NCBI GenBank assembly: GCA_021817025.1
Contig: JAKAWF010000106.1
Location: 1 to 10,129 of the forward strand
Source: a bacterium
GTDB taxonomy: Bacteria; Chloroflexota; Dormibacteria; UBA8260; Bog-877
Direction of reading: 5' to 3'
DNA: 10,129 nucleotides
A program made the position numbers and the translations under genes. The notes under the pieces were generated by a model. It searched no databases. It was not told the origin of the DNA and saw nothing but the letters and a program-made list of their open reading frames with translations. Below are positions 6,321 to 10,129 of this stretch, piece by piece (position 1 is the first letter of the stretch; the number at the start of each line of letters is the position of its first letter).

Positions 6321-6560
6321 TTGACATCCTCCCCACGGATGAATCCGGGGATTCCAGTCTCGCCTCGGTTGTCTCGCGGACTGCTTTCACCGCCCCCGCC
6401 GTAGACCGGGGTTGTACTGGCTTTAGCCGACCCACTCTGTCCGGAAGCCCCGCTTCCGGTACCGCCGCAAAGCAGCTGACTCGTGGGTTCTCTGGCAACC
6501 TCGACACCGGCAACCCCCGAAGTCGTGGAGGTGGAGCCGCGCTCCGTGCCGAGGTTCTTA
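6321..6560 (-). ncRNA. OmegaRNA-like scaffold / tnpB 3'-end remnant
   Basis: Read on the minus strand, one frame gives CYNKNLGTERGSTSTTSGVAG followed by a Gly/Ser/Thr-rich tail ending in GIPGFIRGEDVN. This resembles the variable C-terminal tail of actinobacterial TnpB proteins, where the DNA doubles as the omegaRNA scaffold. The interior contains a perfect 8-bp hairpin (6441-6448 with 6452-6459, 3-base loop) and ends in the GAATCCCC...GGGGAGGATGTCAA right-end hairpin that forms the RNA 3' end in this family. No TnpB catalytic domain (RuvC or zinc finger) is encoded upstream, so any RNA would need a TnpB supplied from elsewhere. The identification rests on remembered family patterns, and expression is unknown. 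Confidence 0.45.
6441..6459 (-). repeat. Perfect 8-bp internal hairpin of the IS605-like element
   Basis: Bases 6441-6448 (ccggaagc) are exactly complementary to 6452-6459, with a ccc loop. It lies in the middle of the element and is a likely structural stem of the omegaRNA-like scaffold. Confidence 0.55.
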
Positions 6561-6722
6561 TTGTAACACTTCGGGACTCGCTCGACCCCATGGCTGAAGC
6601 CAGGGGCTTGCGCTCGCACGAGGTCAAGTGCCACCACAGCGACAACGAGCGGGGCCATCCCGGTAGCCGTGACCTGTGGATCATGCGCAAGGGGCGATCC
6701 TGGCGTGTTAGGGGCATCACTG

Positions 6723-6766
6723 GTTGAGGCTGAAGCTCCGGGAAATGGCAGAGCTTGTTGAGGCTG
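6723..6766. repeat. Direct repeat flanking an inverted repeat, possible transposase-binding sites
   Basis: The sequence gttgaggctg occurs at 6723-6732 and 6757-6766. Immediately inside these copies, aagctc (6733-6738) faces its exact complement gagctt (6751-6756). The layout is direct repeat, inverted arm, 12-base spacer, inverted arm, direct repeat. It sits about 170-210 bases before the first transposon gene, where subterminal transposase-binding repeats of Mu/Tn7-type elements are expected. The function is inferred. Confidence 0.4.
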
Positions 6767-6800
6767 GTGGGGAAGGGGACAACTAGCCGTAGTAGTAAGA

Positions 6801-6823
6801 GGGGGTGGGGTTCGGGGAGGGGG
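6801..6823 (+). other. Strong G-quadruplex motif
   Basis: The plus strand has four runs of 4-5 G (6801-6805, 6807-6810, 6814-6817, 6819-6823) with loops of 1, 3 and 1 bases. This is close to an ideal parallel quadruplex. More G-runs follow at 6834-6837 and 6842-6846. It lies 110 bases upstream of the first transposon gene. Confidence 0.7.
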
Positions 6824-6932
6824 TTGCGCGCCTGGGGAAGCGGGGGACAACCGGCTGGGAGCATGATCAGCTCGTCATATAAGTGGACCCCCCCGGCGAC
6901 GACAGTGAAGACGTTCCCGAGAGGGTCCTTTG

Positions 6933-7583
6933 GTGGGATCAGCCACCTTGTCCATCGTATGGCCCTGCGGGCTGTCTGTCGAGAGGTACGCCGCCCAGGG
7001 CAGGGAGATCTGGGTTCCCCGGGGCCGCTGCCCCGACTGCCGACAGGAGATGGTCTTCTGGTCTGGGTACTGGCGGTACGTCCGGGAGGAGATTGAGCGC
7101 CGGCTGTTCATCCGGCGGGGGCGGTGCCAGCCGTGCGGGAAGACCCATGCGTTGCTGCCGTCGTTCCTGCTGCGGAGGCGTCTGGACCCGGCCCGGGTGA
7201 TCGGGCGCGCCCTGGCGCTTGGAGTCCGCGGGCTGGGGATGGCGAAGGTGGCGGCTCGCCTGGGAGTGCCCCACAGCACCGCCCGGGACTGGCGGCGGCG
7301 CCACCGGGCGAGAGCGCCGGCGCTGGTCGCGGGTCTTGCCGCTCTGCGAGTGGAACTCGGCGGCGAGGTGATCAGCTTGCCGGGGGACCCAGAGCAGGCT
7401 GCCCTGGCTGCGCTGGGAGCCCTCTGGGCCCCCCGGCAGGGGGTGGTGGAGCTCTGGGCGCTGGCCAGCCTGGTCAGCGGCGGGGCATGGCTGAGCACCA
7501 ACACGACCCCGCTCTGGGCAGCGCTGGGAGATCGGCGTTTCATGGCTCCCATGCCGTCCAACCAGACTCCGGAGGCCCTGTGA
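6933..7583 (+). CDS. DUF6431-like zinc-ribbon and helix-turn-helix protein of the transposon
   Basis: The 216-residue protein opens with SIVWPCGLSVERYAAQG, followed by a zinc ribbon built from Cys33-x2-Cys36 (RGRCPDC) and Cys65-x2-Cys68 (GRCQPC). The conserved run THALLPSFLLRRRLD (71-85) comes next. Residues about 97-125 (GLGMAKVAARLGVPHSTARDW) form a helix-turn-helix. The C-terminus carries WLSTNTTPLWA (186-196), typical of this uncharacterised family as remembered. The layout suggests DNA binding, perhaps at transposon ends or target, or regulation of the operon. The start is chosen at GTG 6933, seven bases after GAGAGGG (6919-6925). A TTG at 6930 is possible but too close to that site. The stop overlaps the transposase start by one base (TGATG). 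It is co-encoded with transposase and ATPase, so a structural role in transposition is likely, but the mechanism is unknown. Confidence 0.8.
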   Translation: MGSATLSIVWPCGLSVERYAAQGREIWVPRGRCPDCRQEMVFWSGYWRYVREEIERRLFIRRGRCQPCGKTHALLPSFLLRRRLDPARVIGRALALGVRGLGMAKVAARLGVPHSTARDWRRRHRARAPALVAGLAALRVELGGEVISLPGDPEQAALAALGALWAPRQGVVELWALASLVSGGAWLSTNTTPLWAALGDRRFMAPMPSNQTPEAL

Positions 7584-8926
7584 TGCCCGCTGACCCGACC
7601 GAGACCAGTGCTCTTTTCCGATATGCGGTGATTGCGGAGGCCCTGAATGCCCGACTGGGGGCCAGAGAACGAGGCCGGCTGGTGCGGGAGATTGCCGCGC
7701 GGGTGCACACCCTGCCCGACGGCAACCAGCTGATGGTGAGTCGCCCCACCATCGACCGCTGGCTGCGGGCCTACAAGAGGGACGGCCTGCAGGGGCTGCA
7801 GCCGCAGCGACGGTCGGACCAGGGGGCGATCCGCAGGCACCCGGAGCTGTTCGCGGAGGCGGCTGACCTGCGCCGTGAGCTGCCCGCTCGCAGCGCCGCC
7901 CATATCGCTGACATCCTCAAGGCCAAGCACGGGATCGAGGTGGCCCCGCGGACCATCCGCGACCAGCTGCGGCGGCAGGGGCTGCAGCGAGGCGCCCTGG
8001 GAGTGGATCCGGTGGTGTATGGGCGGTACGAGGCCGAGTACCCCAACGAGCGCTGGATCGGTGACGTGCTGAGCGGGCCCTATGTGCCCTACCCGCGGGT
8101 GGCCCAGAGCCGCAAGGCCAAGCTCTTCCTACTCGTTGACGACCACAGCCGCCTCTTGGTGCATGGCCGCTGGATGAGTCACGAGAACACCAGGGCCGGC
8201 CAGGTGGTGCTGCGGCAGGGGTTCGTCAAGCGGGGGCTGCCAAGCACCCTGTATTTTGACCACGGCAGCCCATTCATCACCGCTCCCCTGGAGCGCACCT
8301 GCGCGGTCCTGGGCATCCGCCTGATCCACAGCAAGCCGTACTCGCCGCAAGGCAGGGGCAAGCAGGAAAGGCTGAACCGCCTGATTCGAGAGCGGTTCCT
8401 GCTGGAGGCGGAGGAGGCTGGGATCGCGGATCTCGAGGAGCTCAACGACCGCTGGCTGGCTTGGGTGGAGGCGGTCTGCAACACCAGGGTGCATGCCGAA
8501 ACTGGGGAGACCCCCATCGCCCGCTTCCTGGCGGGAGGGCCGCCCCGGGCGGCCGACCCGGCGCTGCTTCAGGAGGCATTCCGCTGGTCGTCCAGGCGGA
8601 CGGTGACCAAGACCGCCACCGTGAGCCTGGCTGGGAAGCGGTACAAGGTGGACCCCGGGCTGGCGCGCAAGCGGGTGGAGCTTCGCTACGACCCGGAGGA
8701 CATGTCCAGCCTCAGCGTCTACCTGGAGGGCCGGCTGGCCGGGGTGGCGACGCCGTTCGTGCTCGGCCACCACGTCCACCCCGCCGTCCCCCAGGCGGTT
8801 CGAGCCCAGCCCCAGCCAACCGGGATCGACTACCTCGGCCTGGTGCTCAAGGCCCATGACGCCGCCTTCACCGAGCAGATTGCCTACCGGGAGTTGACTG
8901 GGCCCGACCTGGAGCCATTGGCATGA
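7583..8926 (+). CDS. DDE transposase, rve/Mu-C type (TniA/TnsB/IS481-like)
   Basis: The 447-residue transposase joins DNA ends in the target. Residues 10-75 and 85-135 are two helix-turn-helix regions (VSRPTIDRWLRAYKRDGLQGL and TIRDQLRRQGL). The RNase H-like core spans about 150-270, with Asp161 in ERWIGDV, Asp226 in YFDHGSPF and Glu262 in SPQGRGKQERLNR. This is an intact DD(35)E triad. Residues about 338-392 (VTKTATVSLAGKRYKVDPGL) form the Mu-transposase C-terminal beta-barrel, as in TniA and TnsB. The length is between IS481 (about 350) and TnsB/TniA (about 550-700). The start ATG 7583 has GGAGG at 7571-7575, seven bases away. The frame is open upstream but lies inside the previous gene. 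It overlaps the ATPase by 4 bases (ATGA). The lack of disruption suggests a recently active element. Confidence 0.93.
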   Translation: MPADPTETSALFRYAVIAEALNARLGARERGRLVREIAARVHTLPDGNQLMVSRPTIDRWLRAYKRDGLQGLQPQRRSDQGAIRRHPELFAEAADLRRELPARSAAHIADILKAKHGIEVAPRTIRDQLRRQGLQRGALGVDPVVYGRYEAEYPNERWIGDVLSGPYVPYPRVAQSRKAKLFLLVDDHSRLLVHGRWMSHENTRAGQVVLRQGFVKRGLPSTLYFDHGSPFITAPLERTCAVLGIRLIHSKPYSPQGRGKQERLNRLIRERFLLEAEEAGIADLEELNDRWLAWVEAVCNTRVHAETGETPIARFLAGGPPRAADPALLQEAFRWSSRRTVTKTATVSLAGKRYKVDPGLARKRVELRYDPEDMSSLSVYLEGRLAGVATPFVLGHHVHPAVPQAVRAQPQPTGIDYLGLVLKAHDAAFTEQIAYRELTGPDLEPLA

Positions 8927-9741
8927 GCACCAGTCCTTCCTGGATCACCCACTTTGGCCTCACCCACACCCCATTCACCAAGTCCATCGCCGCCTCCGAC
9001 CTTTTCGCCCGAGCCGCCCATGCCGAGGCGGTGGCCCGGCTCGGCTACTGCATCGCCGAGGGCACCCTGGGGGTGCTCGTGGGCGATGTCGGGGCCGGCA
9101 AGACGGTGGCGGTGCGGGCGGCTGTGGCCGGTCTTGACAGAACCCGCCATCACGTGGTCTACGTCCCCAACCCGGCATTCGGTACCCGTGGGCTGTATGT
9201 CGCCATAGTCGGCGCCCTGGGAGCGGTGCCCAGGTACCGCAAGCCGGAACTGATCGCCCAGACCCAGAACCTGCTCGCCGTGGAGTCGACCGAGCGCCAT
9301 CGCAAGGTGGTGGTCATCCTTGACGAAGCTCATCTTCTAACCTCCGAGCAGCTGGAGGAGCTCCGTCTCCTCACCAGCGCCGACATGGACACCACCAACC
9401 CCTTCGCCGGCATTTTGGTGGGTCAGCCGACACTTGCCCAGCAACTGCGCATGGGGGTGTTTTCTGCCCTCGATCAGCGCATAGCCATCCGCTACACCCT
9501 GACCCCCATGGACCTGGGCGAGTCGGCCCAGTACCTGCGCCACCACTTGACTTTGGTGGGCCGCTCCGATCCGCTCTTCGCCGACGATGCCATCGCACGT
9601 CTCCACCGGGTCGCCAGCGGTCTCCCCCGCCTCCTCAACAACGCCGCCACCGCCGCCCTCATCGCCGCTGCCGCTGAGGGCAAGGATCTGGTCGACGACC
9701 ACTCCGCCAAGCGCGCCGCCGCCGAGCTCACCCGTGACTGA
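8923..9741 (+). CDS. AAA+ ATPase, ExeA/TniB-like transposition protein
   Basis: The 272-residue protein has the entry motif FGLTHTPFTKS (11-21), shared with ExeA-like ATPases. Walker A is GDVGAGKT (54-61) and Walker B is VVVILDEAH (129-137). A sensor-1 region GILVGQP (163-169), an arginine-containing DQRIAIRY (184-191) and the late motif SGLPRLLNN (232-240) follow. All catalytic landmarks are intact. In TniB, TnsC, MuB and IstB systems this partner binds DNA in an ATP-dependent way and recruits the transposase to a suitable target. The start ATG 8923 overlaps the transposase stop by 4 bases and has GGAG at 8911-8914. The next gene starts inside its last codons. The order transposase then ATPase and the tight overlap imply co-translation of the complex. 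Confidence 0.93.
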   Translation: MSTSPSWITHFGLTHTPFTKSIAASDLFARAAHAEAVARLGYCIAEGTLGVLVGDVGAGKTVAVRAAVAGLDRTRHHVVYVPNPAFGTRGLYVAIVGALGAVPRYRKPELIAQTQNLLAVESTERHRKVVVILDEAHLLTSEQLEELRLLTSADMDTTNPFAGILVGQPTLAQQLRMGVFSALDQRIAIRYTLTPMDLGESAQYLRHHLTLVGRSDPLFADDAIARLHRVASGLPRLLNNAATAALIAAAAEGKDLVDDHSAKRAAAELTRD

Positions 9742-10111
9742 GTTCGGCGGCCCCCCGCGCCAACCCCCGTGGGGTGACGATGGCATGCCGATGGTCTGCC
9801 CGGTCTGCCAGGGCCCATTTGCCCCCTCCGGCAGAAGGGTCTACTGCTCGACCGCATGCAAGGCCTCGGCGTACCGGAGAAGGCAGGCAGCTCGCCCACC
9901 CGAACCCCTGCCGCCCATCCGCCCGCGCCGCCCGCTGACCGTCTACGAGTGCGGCTCCTGCGGGGAGAGGGCTGTTGGGGAGCAGTACTGCGAGGATTGC
10001 GGGACCTTCCGGTCCCGCGTTGGGCTGGGCGGTCCCTGCCCCAACTGCGATGCGCCAGTCGCCGTCTCCGACCTGCTCCCCAAGGAAGTGCTGCCCAGCG
10101 CCATGGGTTAG
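9734..10111 (+). CDS. Small multi-zinc-knuckle protein of the transposon
   Basis: The 125-residue protein has ten Cys residues in zinc-binding spacing: Cys22-x2-Cys25 with Cys38-x3-Cys42, Cys73-x2-Cys76 with Cys86-x2-Cys89, and a lone Cys102-x2-Cys105. The first finger (CPVCQGPF ... VYCSTACKASAYRRRQAA) ends in a basic helix fit for DNA contact. A Pro/Arg linker (53-68) separates it from the second ribbon. No catalytic motif is visible. The start is taken at GTG 9734, overlapping the ATPase stop by 8 bases. ATG codons at 9785 and 9791 are alternatives and would still keep all fingers. As the last gene of the operon it occupies the slot of TniQ/TnsD-type target selectors, which also carry zinc fingers, but it is much shorter and no homology is evident. 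The function is unknown. Confidence 0.78.
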   Translation: MTEFGGPPRQPPWGDDGMPMVCPVCQGPFAPSGRRVYCSTACKASAYRRRQAARPPEPLPPIRPRRPLTVYECGSCGERAVGEQYCEDCGTFRSRVGLGGPCPNCDAPVAVSDLLPKEVLPSAMG

Positions 10112-10129
10112 ACCAGTTCCATTCCCTCC

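Larger units (their letters stand above)
6321..6627 (-). mobile_element. Transposase-less IS200/IS605-type element with two bulged end hairpins
   Basis: Two hairpins of the same design bound this stretch. On the minus strand the first (6606-6586) is CCCC-TGGCT-TC-AGCCA-T-GGGG and the second (6350-6331) is CCC-CGGAT-TC-ATCCG-T-GGGG: a 5-bp stem, TC loop, single extrahelical T, then a C/G clamp. Such bulged subterminal hairpins are the recognition elements of the Y1 transposase of IS200/IS605 elements. Past the second hairpin the sequence is GAGGATGTCAA (6331-6321), the familiar right end of IS605/IS1341-type elements. A TTGAC on the minus strand (6627-6623), 16 bases before the first hairpin, could be the left target site. 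No intact tnpA or tnpB lies between the hairpins, so this is a miniature or decayed derivative. Exact ends are inferred. Confidence 0.62.
6628..6932. other. Gene-free stretch between the IS605-like element and the transposon genes
   Basis: No protein is recognisable here on either strand. It holds a symmetric repeat cluster (6723-6766), a dense G-run tract (6801-6846), and a short AT-rich segment catataag (6876-6883) followed by seven C (6888-6894). The AT-rich segment could be a -10 element for the plus-strand transposon genes, though no good -35 is visible. The left end of the multi-gene transposon should lie in this stretch. Confidence 0.45.
6875..10129 (+). mobile_element. Multi-component DDE/AAA+ transposon, right end outside the window
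   Basis: Four compact plus-strand genes form one unit: zinc-ribbon/HTH protein, DDE transposase, AAA+ ATPase and zinc-knuckle protein. Gene pairs overlap by 1, 4 and 8 bases. A DDE transposase with Mu-C barrel followed by an ExeA/TniB-like ATPase is the core of Tn7, Tn5053, Mu and IS21 elements, where the ATPase selects target sites and activates the transposase. The left limit given is a guess at the start of gtcatataagtgg, the AT-rich segment before a C-run. It could lie anywhere between about 6611 and 6930. Terminal inverted repeats and target duplication cannot be seen because the right end is missing. Confidence 0.75.

Noticed and set aside
6242..6850. Minus-strand frame of 202 codons over the IS605-like element, considered as a protein gene
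   Set aside because: Its N-terminal half is Pro/Thr/Ala-rich noise and only the end resembles a TnpB tail. It lacks the RuvC and zinc-finger motifs of a nuclease.
1..10129. CRISPR array or Tn7-like CRISPR cargo
   Set aside because: No regularly spaced repeats and no Cas-like protein were seen. The window ends just after the fourth transposon gene, so cargo beyond it cannot be judged.

Overview
The window looks like chromosomal DNA from a high-GC bacterium with Gram-positive-type gene organisation, such as Actinomycetota or a high-GC Chloroflexota/Dormibacterota-like lineage. The reasons are strong G/C bias at third codon positions, GTG and TTG starts behind purine-rich Shine-Dalgarno sites, lipoproteins with a lipobox followed by Ser/Thr/Gly- or Pro/Thr-rich linkers, and stop-start overlaps between neighbouring genes. 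Taxonomy is inferred from style only.

Left half (about 1-5400). Five genes lie head to tail on the minus strand. In transcription order they are a secreted polysaccharide-deacetylase-like lipoprotein (5362-3971), a small HExxH metallopeptidase-like protein (3898-3269), a type-1-copper cupredoxin lipoprotein (3105-2626), a class I/II PLP aminotransferase (2578-1391) and a class I glutamine-amidotransferase-fold peptidase C26/PuuD-like hydrolase (1394-609). The last two overlap by 4 bases and are probably translationally coupled. The block ends at a perfect 12-bp stem-loop (566-601) just after the last stop. A second long stem-loop (149-181) probably closes a plus-strand gene entering from the left edge.

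Centre (about 5363-6930). This 1.5-kb stretch holds one certain gene, a tRNA-Leu(UAA) on the minus strand with an encoded CCA. Its downstream side carries short direct repeats. On its upstream side (6321-6627) is a compact, transposase-less IS200/IS605-type element. Two bulged hairpins of the same design bound it, and its interior resembles the tnpB 3' end/omegaRNA region of such elements. A very strong G-quadruplex motif and a symmetric repeat cluster lie between this element and the next genes.

Right part (about 6933-10129). Four plus-strand genes overlap or abut: a DUF6431-like zinc-ribbon/HTH protein, a DDE transposase of the rve/Mu-C (TniA/TnsB/IS481-like) type with a DD(35)E triad, an ExeA/TniB-like AAA+ ATPase, and a small protein with three Cys-x2-Cys-type zinc knuckles. 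This is a multi-component transposon of Tn7/Tn5053/IS21 logic: transposase plus ATPase target regulator, with two zinc-ribbon proteins of unknown role. It is the most interesting part of the window. Its left end is not proven and its right end lies outside.
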